A stretch of 64,000 bases of DNA from Lachnospiraceae bacterium (GTDB lineage: Bacteria; Bacillota; Clostridia; Lachnospirales; Lachnospiraceae). Shown piece by piece: positions 24,468 through 37,986 of this stretch. The stretch is taken from the NCBI GenBank assembly GCA_902363835.1, contig CABJBM010000011.1:1-64000 (forward strand), given 5' to 3'. Under the pieces are notes generated by a model. That model made no database searches and had not been told where the DNA came from. It saw only the letters and a list, made by a program, of their open reading frames with translations. The position numbers and the translations under genes are program-made. Each line of letters opens with the position of its first letter. Positions within the stretch are counted from its first letter, which is position 1.

Positions 24468-25793
24468 GGCCATGTTTGCAAACTTCGTATACTCCGGTCT
24501 CCAGACCAGATTAACTGTTCCAATAGGACCATTCCTCTGTTTAGCAATAATAACTTCCGCAATATTCGGCATATCCGTATCCTTATTATAATAATCATCA
24601 CGATACAAAAACATAACCACGTCAGCATCCTGCTCAATCGCCCCGGACTCTCGAAGGTCGGAAAGCATAGGCCGGTGGTCTTGCCTTGTTTCACAAGCAC
24701 GGCTTAACTGGGATAGGGCGATTACGGGAGCGCTTAGCTCTCTTGCCAGGCCCTTAAGGGATCTGGAAATTTCTGAGATTTCCTGCTGGCGGTTGTCGCC
24801 GCTTTTTCCGCTTCCGCTCATCAACTGAAGGTAGTCAATGATGACTACGCTAAGACCATATTCCAGCTTCATCTTACGGCATTTGGAACGCAGTTCTCCG
24901 ATGGAAATTCCCGGGGTATCGTCAATGATCAGTTTGGAGTTGCCGATAACTCCGATCCCCTCTACCACTGCATCCCAGTCGGAATCAGATAAGGTTCCTG
25001 TTCTGAGCTTTTGGGAATCCACATTGGATTCCATGGCAAGCATACGGTTTACCAGCTGCTCCTTGGACATCTCAAGGCTGAATACCATACTGGGCAAGCC
25101 TTTTTTTACGGCAATATGGTCTACCAGATTAAGTACAAAAGCCGTCTTTCCCATGGAAGGGCGGGCGGCGATCAGAATGAAATCAGAAGGCTGCAATCCG
25201 GAAGTTTTGTAATCTAAGTCAATAAAGCCTGTGGGGATTCCGGTTACGGTTCCCTGGTTTTTAGAAGCCTCTTCGATCTTTTCCAGAACGTTCATTGCAA
25301 CCTGGCGAATAGGTACAAAATCTCCTGAATTCCGGTTCTGAAGCAGGTCGAATATGGTCTTTTCCGTGACTGCCATAATGGTTTCCAGCGATTCTTTTCC
25401 TGCATAGCAGGTGTTCGCAATGTCTTCGTTTACCTTAATAAGCCGCCGCAGGACGGCTTTGTCCCGCACAATATTGGCATAGGACTTTACATTGGCGGAT
25501 GTTGGAACTGTGGTGATGATGTCCCTTACAAACTCCAGGCTTGAAACCTCCGGAGGGACATCCTTTTCCTTTAAACGGTTCTGAAGGGTCACCAGATCCA
25601 CCGGTAAATTCTCATTAAAAAGCTCCAGCATGGCCTCAAACATGATGCCATACTGGTGCTGGTAAAAGTCTCCTGCTGTAACGATCTCGGAAGCCGTGAT
25701 GATTGCATCCCGGTCCATCAGCATGGAACCGATGACGGATTGCTCTGCCTCAATGCTGTGAGGGAGCACCCGTTTGATCAGGGCATCATCCAT
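24459..25793 (-). CDS. dnaB: Replicative DNA helicase DnaB
   Basis: 444 residues, full length. The N-terminal primase-interacting domain (PHSIEAEQSVIGSML) leads to the RecA-type motor with Walker A ARPSMGKTAF, Walker B VVIIDYLQLM and the arginine-finger region SDLRESGAIEQDADVV. It unwinds DNA at the fork as a hexamer. AGGAGG precedes ATG 25793. The gene follows gdpP-rplI, a conserved Firmicutes order. Confidence 0.97.
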   Translation of the reverse strand: MDDALIKRVLPHSIEAEQSVIGSMLMDRDAIITASEIVTAGDFYQHQYGIMFEAMLELFNENLPVDLVTLQNRLKEKDVPPEVSSLEFVRDIITTVPTSANVKSYANIVRDKAVLRRLIKVNEDIANTCYAGKESLETIMAVTEKTIFDLLQNRNSGDFVPIRQVAMNVLEKIEEASKNQGTVTGIPTGFIDLDYKTSGLQPSDFILIAARPSMGKTAFVLNLVDHIAVKKGLPSMVFSLEMSKEQLVNRMLAMESNVDSQKLRTGTLSDSDWDAVVEGIGVIGNSKLIIDDTPGISIGELRSKCRKMKLEYGLSVVIIDYLQLMSGSGKSGDNRQQEISEISRSLKGLARELSAPVIALSQLSRACETRQDHRPMLSDLRESGAIEQDADVVMFLYRDDYYNKDTDMPNIAEVIIAKQRNGPIGTVNLVWRPEYTKFANMAKQ

Positions 25794-25804
25794 GTCCTTG
25801 CCTC

Positions 25805-26251
25805 CTAGCTTTCTACTACCTTAACAATTATCTTGGCTATTACATCCTTATGAAGCTTGACCGGAACCTCGTGAGAACCAAAGGTTTTAAGGGGTTCAGG
25901 AATGACCAGCTTCTTTTTATCAATATCATATCCCAGCTGATTCTTAATAGCAACGGAAATTTCTTTTCCTGATACGGAACCAAAGGCTCTTCCACCTTCT
26001 CCCGCACGCATGGTTAAAGTGATAGAGGATTCTGAAAGCTTGGCTCCAAGTTCCCTTGCAGCCTCCAGCTGTTCCTCCGCAATTCTGGCTTCATTGGCTT
26101 TCTGAAGCTTTAAATCATTTAAATTCTTAGCCGTTGCTTCCATTCCCAGCTTTTTAGGGAGAATGAAGTTTCTTGCATATCCATCGTTGACCTTAACGAT
26201 CTGTCCCTTCTTGCCCAATGCCTTTACGTCTTCTAATAATACAACTTCCAT
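25805..26251 (-). CDS. rplI: 50S ribosomal protein bL9
   Basis: 148 residues. The N-terminal rRNA-binding domain ([19 protein letters not shown], then [17 protein letters not shown]) leads through a long helix to the C-terminal domain containing GSVSGKEI. The start ATG overlaps the gdpP stop (TAATG), so the two are translationally coupled, and dnaB follows 11 bases later. Confidence 0.97.
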   Translation of the reverse strand: MEVVLLEDVKALGKKGQIVKVNDGYARNFILPKKLGMEATAKNLNDLKLQKANEARIAEEQLEAARELGAKLSESSITLTMRAGEGGRAFGSVSGKEISVAIKNQLGYDIDKKKLVIPEPLKTFGSHEVPVKLHKDVIAKIIVKVVES

Positions 26252-28311
26252 TATGATATGTCTCCCTTCTCTAACATCTCTTTAATAACCGCTTTTACGC
26301 GGGTTTTGGCTTCTTCAATGCTGACCCCTGCAAGCTGTGCACCTGCAATGGTACGGTGTCCGCCGCCGCCCAGCTTTTCCATCATGACCTGTACATTTAC
26401 TTCATCAATGGAACGGGCACTTATATACACCGCATGGTTATAATCTGTCATTACAATGGAGGCCTTGATCCCGGCTATGTCAAGCAGCTCGTTGGCTGCC
26501 TGGGCTCCCACAACCGTAGGACTTCCGATTCCTTCCGAGGAACATACGCTGATGGCAAAACAGCCCTCGAAAATTTCCGCCTCCCGGACGGCTTCTGCTT
26601 TTGCCTTATAGTCATCCAGATTATCCCGGAACATCTTCCGCACCCGGACCACATCCGCACCGTTTCTTCTTAAGAAGGCTGCTGCTTCAAAGGTCCTGAC
26701 TCCTGTCTGGTTGGTAAAGTTATTAGTATCAATGACAATCCCTGCATACAGGGCATCTGCTTCCTGGGATTTGATCTTGATTCCATCTGCAATGTACTGC
26801 AGCACCTCTGCTACCATTTCACAGGAGGAGGAAGCATATGGTTCCACATAAGAAAGGACCGCATTGTCAATGATCTCGCTGCTCTGTCTGTGATGATCCA
26901 GAACCACAATGGCCTTTACAAGGCGCAGAAGCTCCGGTGCATCGGTAATGCTGGGGCGGTTTACATCAACCACCACCAAAAGGGTGTTGGCATCCACCAG
27001 CTCCGATGCTTTTGCCCCGGTTAAAAATAAATCCTCCGGGTAATCAGGGTTTCCTACAAAACGGTCCAGCATAGGACGGACCGAGGTAGTTACTTCATTA
27101 ATAATGATATTGGCCTTTTTATCCATGGCTGTTGCAATGCGGTAAATTCCAACTGCAGCACCAAAAGCATCAATATCCGTTAAACGGTGCCCCATAATCA
27201 GCAGACGGTCCTTTGTCTCCATCAGCTCCCTGAGGGCATGAGCCTTTACGCGGGCTTTTACACGAGTTGTTTTTTCTACCTGCTGGGCTTTTCCTCCGAA
27301 ATACTGGATCCGTTCGCCATCCTTGATCACCGCCTGATCGCCTCCCCGTCCAAGGGCCATATCAATGGCGATTCTCGCGAAATCATAATTCCTGTAATAG
27401 CTGTCTCCATTCATTCCAAGGCCAATGCTTAAGGTCACTGCCATCTCATTGCCGATATTAACGGTTTTCACTTCCTCCAAAATGGAAAAACGGTTCTCTT
27501 TAAGCTCCGCAATATAGGACTGCTTAATAGCGATAAAATACTTATCCTTTTCCAGTTTTTTAACAATCCCGTTCATATTGGTAATATATTTAGTGATCTT
27601 CCGGTCTATGAGGGCCGTAAGCAAAGATCGGCGCACCTCTTCCACGCTCTCCAGTGCTTCATCATAATTATCCAGATAAATAAGGCCAGCTACCATCTTC
27701 TGGTCATCCACCATCTGCTTATAGGTGAGGGTTTCTGTTTCATCAAAAAGATAGATTGCCACAAACATCTGCCCGGCAGCCTCCACTCCAATAGATGAGA
27801 TAATGGCTTCCGGGGAATCTTTCATATAAATGGCTTTTAAACGGATCTGGTATTTGCGTTCATCAAGTGCTGCATATAGAACAGCTGCGCCCTCGTTAAG
27901 TTTTAAGGTCTCTTTCGTTATCTCCGGAAAAATGGTCATGATGTTCTTTTTTGTGATCTTTAAAGGTTTTTCTTCCCTCAACACCTCTGCAAACGCTGTA
28001 TTCCCCCAGAGAATCCTTCCGTTTTCATCCGCCATTCCATACGGAAGTTCCAGATCCGTAAGGAGCTGCTTCTGCATCCAGGAATATTCCGCGGAAAATT
28101 CCACAAGGCCGCTCATCAGCAGTCTCCTTCTGTAAATATAGAGCCAGACTGCTATGCCTATATACAGAAGTGTAAAAACCGACATGATGATGCCCGCTTT
28201 TGTGCTGGCTGCACCGATCACCGTATTGGCGGCAATCAGCAATGCGCTCAGATAAAGCGGCCACTGCATATAGGTTCTCAGCTGTCCCTTTATTTTGAAC
28301 TTTTCTTTCAT
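26251..28311 (-). CDS. gdpP: Cyclic-di-AMP phosphodiesterase GdpP
   Basis: 686 residues. Two N-terminal transmembrane helices (about 15-65), a PAS-like domain (about 80-170), a degenerate GGDEF domain (about 170-310, GRGGDQAVI) and DHH-DHHA1 domains. The metal motifs read [19 protein letters not shown] and VLDHHRQS, and the substrate loop is GGGGH. GdpP/YybT proteins cleave c-di-AMP to pApA and so tune potassium, osmolyte and cell-wall balance. AAGGAG precedes the ATG. It is first in gdpP-rplI-dnaB. Confidence 0.95.
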   Translation of the reverse strand: MKEKFKIKGQLRTYMQWPLYLSALLIAANTVIGAASTKAGIIMSVFTLLYIGIAVWLYIYRRRLLMSGLVEFSAEYSWMQKQLLTDLELPYGMADENGRILWGNTAFAEVLREEKPLKITKKNIMTIFPEITKETLKLNEGAAVLYAALDERKYQIRLKAIYMKDSPEAIISSIGVEAAGQMFVAIYLFDETETLTYKQMVDDQKMVAGLIYLDNYDEALESVEEVRRSLLTALIDRKITKYITNMNGIVKKLEKDKYFIAIKQSYIAELKENRFSILEEVKTVNIGNEMAVTLSIGLGMNGDSYYRNYDFARIAIDMALGRGGDQAVIKDGERIQYFGGKAQQVEKTTRVKARVKAHALRELMETKDRLLIMGHRLTDIDAFGAAVGIYRIATAMDKKANIIINEVTTSVRPMLDRFVGNPDYPEDLFLTGAKASELVDANTLLVVVDVNRPSITDAPELLRLVKAIVVLDHHRQSSEIIDNAVLSYVEPYASSSCEMVAEVLQYIADGIKIKSQEADALYAGIVIDTNNFTNQTGVRTFEAAAFLRRNGADVVRVRKMFRDNLDDYKAKAEAVREAEIFEGCFAISVCSSEGIGSPTVVGAQAANELLDIAGIKASIVMTDYNHAVYISARSIDEVNVQVMMEKLGGGGHRTIAGAQLAGVSIEEAKTRVKAVIKEMLEKGDIS

Positions 28312-28444
28312 TTCTTTCTCCTTATGGAAAAAAAGGGTCTCTTTTTCACTATCTTAATATTATATCATAGTCATCTGGGTTCGTCCATTAAAATACAAAA
28401 ACTAAGGAAATACAAGGCTTTCGATGAATATGAAACAATTTTTT

Positions 28445-28483
28445 AAAGGGCTTTTGCGTTAAAAAAACCGCAAAAACCCCTTT
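28445..28483 (-). terminator. Hairpin after the receiver-domain gene
   Basis: AAAGGG-CTTTTGCG (28445-28458) pairs with 28468-28483 apart from one bulge. The loop is A/T-rich, but no clear T-run follows on the minus strand, so termination strength is doubtful. Confidence 0.4.
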
Positions 28484-28538
28484 GGAAGTAAACCGGTATG
28501 CCATTGCTGCCTGACACTGCTGTCCGTCTTTCTCTGTC

Positions 28539-28916
28539 TTATACCACTTTGCTTTTATTTATCATATATTGATTGATCATTTTAACAATCTGCGTTTTTT
28601 TATAGGGCTTTATGATGAAGCCAAATGCACGGATCTTCCATGCCTCCAGCGAAAAGCCGGGAATGCCGGAAAGGAGTATTACCTCCGGCGGGTCAGGAAG
28701 TTCATACAGCTTTGCTGCAAGGGTAATTCCGCTGATGTCCGGCATGACCACATCCGAAAACACCATATCTACCGGATTTTCCCTCACATATTGCATGGCT
28801 GCAATGGCTTCATTAAAGCTTCCGCACAGTTCAACTTCATCTATTTCCTTTAAAATACGAGTCAGTTTTACTAATAATTCCTCCGAGTTATCCACTGCTA
28901 TGACTCTGATGCTCAT
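28539..28916 (-). CDS. Stand-alone response-regulator receiver domain
   Basis: A 125-residue CheY-like protein with no output domain. The acidic pair region reads VIAVDNSEE, where D-D is usual; the phosphorylated Asp is in MVFSDVVMP, the switch Ser in ILLSG and the Lys in GFIIKPY. It has its own good promoter and no kinase nearby, so it may act through a partner protein. Its first acidic residue pair is D-N, which may weaken Mg2+ binding. Confidence 0.88.
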   Translation of the reverse strand: MSIRVIAVDNSEELLVKLTRILKEIDEVELCGSFNEAIAAMQYVRENPVDMVFSDVVMPDISGITLAAKLYELPDPPEVILLSGIPGFSLEAWKIRAFGFIIKPYKKTQIVKMINQYMINKSKVV

Positions 28917-28964
28917 AATTCCTCCCTGGTTCCTTTAACTTTTTTCATTGAATGTAATAATACT

Positions 28965-28993
28965 ATTATACTTAGAATTGTATATTGTTTCAA
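28965..28993 (-). promoter_or_regulatory. Promoter of the receiver-domain gene
   Basis: On the minus strand TTGAAA (28988-28993) and TATAAT (28965-28970) are 17 bases apart, about 50 bases before the start codon. The rest of 28917-29254 has no supported gene. Confidence 0.75.
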
Positions 28994-29183
28994 TGGGGAC
29001 ATTCATTCATGTTTTGTTTATTCTTTAACAAATATATTTATAACCTGTTTCCGGCTATTCTATTCCATTTCTCCAATTCTCCGGTTTGCTTTTGTTGTAA
29101 TAATCCCGGGGTTATAAACACACAGGAATGAAATTTTCTACATGTACGCAAATCGGAGAAAGTGCCATAATTTCTCTCTCCAG

Positions 29184-32422
<3,239 letters not shown>

Positions 32423-32475
32423 CAAAAGCCAAGGGAAAGGAATTCATTCCATTTAGCTCACAATAACAGAAACTA

Positions 32476-32521
32476 AAAATCAGCGTATTCTTCTCTTTTT
32501 AGAGGAGAATATGCTGATTTT
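32476..32521. terminator. Bidirectional terminator after the collagen-like gene
   Basis: A stem of about 20 bp (32476-32495 with 32502-32521) with two mismatches is followed by TTTTAA on the plus strand and TTTTTAG on the minus strand. Confidence 0.85.
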
Positions 32522-32702
32522 AATAAATATCCCAAAAAGCACCAATATTCATTTTACGCTCTGGCAAAAGCCCCTGCTGAGCCGGAACCTTATTTCCGGC
32601 CTTCACCACTTTCTCATTTTCTTTTCCGATCGCTTTTCCATCCGCCGGGCTGCCCTCTGTAAAGGAATATGGGGTGAAGCCATGATACGTCTCAGTCATC
32701 AT
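32520..32702 (-). CDS. Possible small protein or gene remnant
   Basis: A 60-codon frame ending right at the bidirectional terminator. Its translation (for example FTPYSFTEGSPADGKAIGK) has ordinary protein-like composition, but no good ribosome site precedes its ATG and I recognise no family. It may be the tail of a lost gene. The remaining bases of 32703-32831 are AT-rich and hold nothing I can name. Confidence 0.3.
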   Translation of the reverse strand: MMTETYHGFTPYSFTEGSPADGKAIGKENEKVVKAGNKVPAQQGLLPERKMNIGAFWDIY

Positions 32703-32831
32703 TTCTTTAATATAACCATTTTAAACACCAGCGTATTACTTTACTTTTGAAAAAACCAAGGAACTTTTGACTTTTCATAATTAACGGCCGCAATTTTCAT
32801 AACATGAAATTATACACAGGTTTTTCAGGCT

Positions 32832-34349
32832 TCAGACGATTACAATGCCGCCGTTTTTCTCTATTTTCACCACCGGATGCCTTCTGAAATACTCCAGGAC
32901 CAGTTGGGGAACCTCTGTACCAATGCGCTTTAAGACACGGCATTCCTTGTATACCTCATAACCTCCGGTACCGCTGGCCCGGTAATCGCTCATGCAAAGA
33001 CTTAAGGAACGGCCTGCAAGAGGCTCTCCTTTATATAGAATCCTTTTCACCCGTTTTCCTACAGGTTCTTTCAAGTCCGCTTCAAAAGTGATACCGGAAA
33101 AATAATCATAATTGTAATGTTCCACTTTTGGCTTTAAGAACACGTCTGATATCTCCAAATTCCCGTCTCTTAATGTGAAATATTCGGCACACCGCTCCAA
33201 GGCCCTTTTAAGAAATTCCTCATTTACTTCAAGGACCACAAGAGTATTGGAAAACGGGTACACCCGTACCAGATCCCGCATGGTCACATGATCCGGCAGA
33301 CTGATGGGCGAATTTCCAAGGCCAACGCAGGAAATATCAGCTCCCGAATGTTCCAGCTGGACCTGATTGAAAAGGTCTGCAATAGCTGACCCATAAAGAG
33401 CCATTTCAAGCTTGTTCTTTTCCGGAATTGACTCTTTTAAGCAGCCGATATCCACATCCAACCATTTCTGTACCGCCTCTTCCATCGGAAGAAGAAACTC
33501 ATATAGTTCTTTTCCATGAACTCCCCCGGCAGGGCAGATGGAAGACTTCACTGAGACCTTCCCGTTCTCCACCTTAATATCCACGCAGGCATATTGCAGG
33601 GCATTAGGGGCAAGCTGCAGAGTATGCGTTCCAAAAAAATCTCTTCCAGGAACAGACATGTGCTGATGGGCAGTCAAAAGAAGGTCATAATCCAATTCCC
33701 TTAAAATGCGGCAGCCCACATTTTCGCCTGTTGTATTTAAAACCGTTCCGTTGTCAAGATCACATTCATAGCCGCCGTGATAGATGCATACGGTGACATC
33801 CGCCCGGTCCTTTAACCTTAACAGCTCCTCTGAGGCTGCTTCAAACGCATCGGTGATCTGAATCTTTTCTAAGTGCTCCGGCTGCTCCCACACATTTACA
33901 TAATCCGTAACAATGCCCGTTACCCCCACCCGGAGCCCGTTTTCCAAGGTGAAAATATGGTTCCTCACTATCCGGGCCTTACCTTCCAAATCCCTGGCAT
34001 TGGCACAGATGCATACTCCCTGCAGGGCCTGAAAATACTCTGCAAGGCGTTCATAGCCAAAATTAAAATCATGGTTGCCCGGAACAACGGCATCGTAACC
34101 TGCCGCGTTGTATACCTTTGCAATTGGATCCATCTCCTGGGCAGATTCCTTGTGAGAGGTAATATAAGTAGCAAAAGGCGCCCCCTGCAGCGTATCCCCT
34201 CCGTCAAAAACAAGAGTATTTCCGTCTTTTTTAAAATTGGAAATGCAGTTTAAAAGGCCCATTGGCCGCTCTTTTCTGTCTCCGTAGGAGGTTGGGAATA
34301 AGTATCCGTGAACATCCGAGGTGTAATAAATTTTTGCCTGTTTCTCCAA
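32832..34349 (-). CDS. Cytoplasmic 5'-nucleotidase / metallophosphoesterase (UshA-like)
   Basis: 505 residues. The N-terminal calcineurin-type domain has the metal motifs YYTSDVHG, FDGGDTLQG, VPGNHDFNFG and LLTAHQH. The C-terminal 5'-nucleotidase domain (about 290-500) contains YPFSNTLVVLE and YRASGTGGY. UshA-type enzymes split nucleotides or nucleotide sugars into nucleoside and phosphate. They are normally exported, but this one has no signal peptide. It is the last gene of the phn-type operon, 4 bases after the second permease, so its substrate is probably what the transporter brings in. Confidence 0.9.
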   Translation of the reverse strand: MEKQAKIYYTSDVHGYLFPTSYGDRKERPMGLLNCISNFKKDGNTLVFDGGDTLQGAPFATYITSHKESAQEMDPIAKVYNAAGYDAVVPGNHDFNFGYERLAEYFQALQGVCICANARDLEGKARIVRNHIFTLENGLRVGVTGIVTDYVNVWEQPEHLEKIQITDAFEAASEELLRLKDRADVTVCIYHGGYECDLDNGTVLNTTGENVGCRILRELDYDLLLTAHQHMSVPGRDFFGTHTLQLAPNALQYACVDIKVENGKVSVKSSICPAGGVHGKELYEFLLPMEEAVQKWLDVDIGCLKESIPEKNKLEMALYGSAIADLFNQVQLEHSGADISCVGLGNSPISLPDHVTMRDLVRVYPFSNTLVVLEVNEEFLKRALERCAEYFTLRDGNLEISDVFLKPKVEHYNYDYFSGITFEADLKEPVGKRVKRILYKGEPLAGRSLSLCMSDYRASGTGGYEVYKECRVLKRIGTEVPQLVLEYFRRHPVVKIEKNGGIVIV

Positions 34350-34353
34350 TTGA

Positions 34354-35163
34354 TCACCCCCTGGCCAGCTTTACGCGGATTTTGGTGGAAATGTATTCCA
34401 CAATGAGAACCAGAACCACCAGGCCGACTAAAATAGCCCCCGCCTCATTCCAACGATAGGAATTCATGGCAAAGATCAGGGGCGCACCAATGCCTCCGGC
34501 CCCCACCAGTCCCAGGACCGTTGCATCCCTTAAATTAATGTCAAACCGGTAGATCACCGTTGATGCAAAGTTTGGAATCAGCTGAGGCAGGATTCCATAC
34601 CGGATTTTTTGAAACGTATTGCAGCCGCAGGCATCCAGGGATTCCAGTATCCTGGTATCCAAGTCCTCAATGGCTTCAATATACATCTTGGATACCATGC
34701 CAATGGAGCAGACGGACATGGTCAAAAGTCCGGTAAATGCACCGGGTCCGCTGACACGGATGAACATAAGGCCATATACAAAGGCCGGAATTGTCCTCAC
34801 AGCCATGATCACCAGACGGCTGAGATAGGCAATGGGAGCCGGCATCAAATTGGAGGCGGATAAAAAGGATAAGGGAATGGCAAGAAACGCTCCCACAATG
34901 GTTCCTAAAAATGCAATGCAAACCGTTTCCAAAAGAAGGTAGGGAACCCCCTGTACAGTCAGATTAAACAGCAGCTTCTTATCCGGATGAAAAATTCCGT
35001 TTAAAATATTTCCCGCAATCTGAAGCCCTCCAAGGCCGCTTCCTGAAAAATCCACGGCAGAACCGGACCACAAAATGAGGGCCAATACTATGGCAGAAAC
35101 GGTAATCTGGTAAACCGTGTTTCTTGGGCGTTCCTCATATGCTTTTTCAATTTGTTTATTCAT
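34354..35163 (-). CDS. phnE: Phosphonate-type ABC transporter permease
   Basis: 269 residues with about six hydrophobic segments and the PhnE-type loop ESLDACGCNTFQKIRYGILPQLIPNF, ending in RDATVLGLVGAGGIG. It forms the membrane channel with the other PhnE at 35176. The N-terminus has an extra cytoplasmic leader (EKAYEERPRNTV). Confidence 0.92.
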   Translation of the reverse strand: MNKQIEKAYEERPRNTVYQITVSAIVLALILWSGSAVDFSGSGLGGLQIAGNILNGIFHPDKKLLFNLTVQGVPYLLLETVCIAFLGTIVGAFLAIPLSFLSASNLMPAPIAYLSRLVIMAVRTIPAFVYGLMFIRVSGPGAFTGLLTMSVCSIGMVSKMYIEAIEDLDTRILESLDACGCNTFQKIRYGILPQLIPNFASTVIYRFDINLRDATVLGLVGAGGIGAPLIFAMNSYRWNEAGAILVGLVVLVLIVEYISTKIRVKLARG

Positions 35164-35175
35164 CTGTCAGCCCTC

Positions 35176-35997
35176 CTACACCAGCTTCCGGCGGCAGTAA
35201 CGGCTCACCGACTCAATCAAAAATACGGCAACAAACAGCATGATAAGGATCATGCCCACACTGGGATACTCTCTCCAGCCCAGCTTCTCATTCAGGATCA
35301 GCCCCAGTCCGCCTGCGCCTACGTAACCTAAAATGGCTGCATAGCGGACATTTCCTTCAAAGCAGAACAATCCATTGGAAATATAGGAAGGAAGCACCTG
35401 GGGGATGATGGCGCTTACAAAAGCACGTATCTTGGTGGCTCCAATGGCTTCCATTGCCTCAAATGCCCCCATATCTGCTGTTTCAATCTCTTCATATAAA
35501 ATCTTACCCATGTAGGCAAAAGTGAAAACTGCAATGGCCGTGGTTCCTGCCAGGGTACCCAGACCGAACACATAAGTGGCGATGAGGGCAGTTACCAAAG
35601 TGGGAAGCGTTCTTACAACGCTTAAAAACAGCCTCATAATGCTGACCACTACAGAGTTTTTTATAATATTGGTAGAGGCTGCCATGGCAAAGGGAATGAC
35701 CAGCACAGCCCCCACCACGGTCCCTAAAAGAGACATTTTAATGGTATCAAACAAAGGCTTCCAAACCTGGGAGCTATAGGAAAAGGCGGGAGGAACCATC
35801 ATTCCCAGAATAACAAAGAACTGGTTCCCTCTTTCCAGTAAGACCCTCATATCAAAGCCGGTGATTTTTACTGACAGCATGGTTAAGAACACCAGGATCA
35901 AAACCACCAGAGGAAGCCTGGAAACCGGCCGACAGACGGTCTTTCCGCTGGACAATACGATTTTCCTGGGAGGAAATATCTTGTCATATAAACTCAT
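35176..35997 (-). CDS. phnE: Phosphonate-type ABC transporter permease
   Basis: 273 residues with about six membrane segments. The loop EAMEAIGATKIRAFVSAIIPQVLPSY and the end VRYAAILGYVGAGGLG mark it as PhnE-like. Its start overlaps the phnC stop by 4 bases, and the second permease follows 12 bases later. Two different permeases imply a heterodimer. Confidence 0.92.
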   Translation of the reverse strand: MSLYDKIFPPRKIVLSSGKTVCRPVSRLPLVVLILVFLTMLSVKITGFDMRVLLERGNQFFVILGMMVPPAFSYSSQVWKPLFDTIKMSLLGTVVGAVLVIPFAMAASTNIIKNSVVVSIMRLFLSVVRTLPTLVTALIATYVFGLGTLAGTTAIAVFTFAYMGKILYEEIETADMGAFEAMEAIGATKIRAFVSAIIPQVLPSYISNGLFCFEGNVRYAAILGYVGAGGLGLILNEKLGWREYPSVGMILIMLFVAVFLIESVSRYCRRKLV

Positions 35998-36749
35998 CCT
36001 GCCGCCTCCTCTTCTCTACCTTCATATATTTGATCTAAAATATCCTGGGTAACTTCAGAAGCCGGGCCATCGTATACAATCTGGCCTGCCCGTATACCTA
36101 CAACGCGGCTGGCATACTGAAGTGCCAAATCCACATGATGGATGTTTAACAGTATGGTAATGTTCATTTCCTTATTAATCCTTAAGAAATCTCCCATAAC
36201 CTGCTTTGCTGTCACCGGGTCCAGGGAAGCTACCGGCTCATCCGCCAGGATGATCTGGGGATTCTGGGCCAGAGTCCTTGCAAGGGCCACCCTCTGCTGC
36301 TGTCCTCCTGACAGCTGGTCCGCGCGGACAAATGCCTTATCTAAAATTCCCACCTTATCAAGGGCTTCCAAAGCCTCCAGCTTATCTTCTTTTGGATAAA
36401 TGCCCAGTAAAGCTTTTAAAAACGGCAGTTCCGGTACCTTTGACATAAGAACATTGTTAATGACCAGGGTCCTGGTCACCAGGTTAAAGGACTGGAAGAT
36501 CATGCCGATCCTGCGGCGGAAGCGCCTTAATTCCTTTCCCTTTAACTGCATCACATCAGTCCCATCAACGGTCAGGACACCTTCCGTAATATCATGCATG
36601 CGGTTGATGGTCCGCAGAAGTGTGGATTTTCCAGCACCGGAAAGACCGATGATCGCCACGAATTCCCCCTGCTCAATTTTTAAGTTAACGTCTTTTAAAG
36701 CGTGAAAGCCATTGGGATACTTTTTGCCCACCTGATTAAACTCAATCAT
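35994..36749 (-). CDS. phnC: Phosphonate-type ABC transporter ATPase
   Basis: 251 residues with Walker A GLSGAGKST, Q-loop region MIFQSFNLV, signature LSGGQQQRV, Walker B IILADEPVAS and switch His in NIHHVDLA. The closest family is PhnC. It overlaps the phnE gene and has a hairpin upstream that separates it from phnD. Confidence 0.95.
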   Translation of the reverse strand: MIEFNQVGKKYPNGFHALKDVNLKIEQGEFVAIIGLSGAGKSTLLRTINRMHDITEGVLTVDGTDVMQLKGKELRRFRRRIGMIFQSFNLVTRTLVINNVLMSKVPELPFLKALLGIYPKEDKLEALEALDKVGILDKAFVRADQLSGGQQQRVALARTLAQNPQIILADEPVASLDPVTAKQVMGDFLRINKEMNITILLNIHHVDLALQYASRVVGIRAGQIVYDGPASEVTQDILDQIYEGREEEAAG

Positions 36750-36767
36750 ATTTTCCTCATTTCCCAG

Positions 36768-36812
36768 GATAGAGAGAAGAGGCGCCGCAAATGTTTTCCG
36801 TTTACGACGCCT
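36768..36812 (-). terminator. Attenuating hairpin between phnD and phnC
   Basis: CGACGCCT (36805-36812) pairs with AGGCGCCG (36780-36787) with one mismatch, followed on the minus strand by the pyrimidine-rich CTTCTCTCT. Partial termination would raise the binding protein over the membrane parts. Confidence 0.5.
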
Positions 36813-36832
36813 CCGCAGCCTGTGTGTATTAT

Positions 36833-37939
36833 TTATTTTGCATTTAATTCCTTGATCATTTTCTGTGCCGCACGTTCGTTGTCATAATCAGAACTCTGTG
36901 CAGGCTTATATCCCTTGTGGCTGTAGATGGCGATGACTTCTTTGCCCTCATCAGTGTTGCCGATGTTGATAAACGCATTCTGAACTGCCTTTTTAAAATC
37001 ATCATCCATGATTTTGGAGGTCTTGCTCACGCTGACCGTATCATTGAAAATAGGAGGAGTTACACCGATCACGCTTGTTTCTTCCCAAATGGAACCGGCT
37101 CTGTTGTATTCCGAGTTCCATTTGTCCACATAATCCCTGCGGGCATCTGCATAGGTACAGAGAACATCCACCTGGCCGGAAGCAAGTCTTGCAAATGCGC
37201 TTCCATAGGAATCAGACTGTACTGCATGGGAAAGGTTTAAAATATTCTTCTGGAAATTATCCTGAAGCCATAAGGATGGGTAAATGTATCCTGCCGGTGA
37301 GGAGGATGACATAACACTCCAGTTTGCTCCGTCTAAATCCTCAAAGGTCAATGCTTCGCCCTTATTTACCTTTGCAGCCAGCTCCTGTCCCTTTTCAGAA
37401 GGACCTGAAATAATCAGCGCCCGATAAGAAGTAGCCTGGTCCGTAGTTCCCTCAGTGGCCTTACCGTCATTCCAGTCTTTTGCCGAATCGGAATTTTTAC
37501 TTAATGCGTCCCTGGTAGCCGTAAGAATCACTTCGGCTCCATCATCATAGAGAACGTAGGTGCCTCCTGGGATTAATCCGATATCCGCAGTTCCGGCAGA
37601 AAGAGCTTCTCCAACCGCTTCGTAGCTGGTTCCCACCGTGATCACGACTTCGCCGATATCATAGCCTTCTTTTCCCAGCTCTGATTTCAGCATGTCTTTT
37701 AAAGGTTCTGTGGCGGTTACGATCTCTTCCGGCTCTCTGGAAGGAACAAAGTATACGTTCAGTTTGTTAATTTTCTTGTTCTCAGCTTTTGCCTCCGCCT
37801 TTGAGGTTTCTCCTGCTGCAGACGATGCTGCTTCCGTCCCTGCTGCAGTTGTGGCTCCTGTTTGGCTGCTGCCAGAACATCCGCCGATCATTGCTGCACA
37901 AAGTGCTGCTGCCATTAATACAGAAACTGTTTTTTTCAT
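36833..37939 (-). CDS. phnD: Phosphonate-type substrate-binding lipoprotein
   Basis: 368 residues. A lipoprotein signal ends in MIGGCSGS (Cys 21), followed by a Thr/Ala/Glu linker to about residue 55. The mature part follows PhnD: NVYFVPSREPEEI, then TSYEAVGEALSAGTADIGLIP, and the anion-contact region MSSSSPAGYIYPSLWL. The ligand could be a phosphonate, phosphite or a phosphate ester; no C-P lyase or phosphonatase gene is nearby, which argues against ordinary phosphonate use. Confidence 0.9.
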   Translation of the reverse strand: MKKTVSVLMAAALCAAMIGGCSGSSQTGATTAAGTEAASSAAGETSKAEAKAENKKINKLNVYFVPSREPEEIVTATEPLKDMLKSELGKEGYDIGEVVITVGTSYEAVGEALSAGTADIGLIPGGTYVLYDDGAEVILTATRDALSKNSDSAKDWNDGKATEGTTDQATSYRALIISGPSEKGQELAAKVNKGEALTFEDLDGANWSVMSSSSPAGYIYPSLWLQDNFQKNILNLSHAVQSDSYGSAFARLASGQVDVLCTYADARRDYVDKWNSEYNRAGSIWEETSVIGVTPPIFNDTVSVSKTSKIMDDDFKKAVQNAFINIGNTDEGKEVIAIYSHKGYKPAQSSDYDNERAAQKMIKELNAK

Positions 37940-37986
37940 ACTGCTCTCCTTTTTTGTGATTCATCGGTTCTTGGGATCATGAATCG

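Noticed and set aside
24187..24707. Open frames on both strands around 24190-24700
   Set aside because: They read through the palindromes after dnaB; both strands give the same peptide (EGPLAPK) because the DNA is an inverted repeat. No ribosome sites.
32832..34349. Exported UshA or cell-wall nucleotidase
   Set aside because: The N-terminus MEKQAKIYYTSDVHG starts directly in the catalytic domain; there is no signal peptide or anchor.
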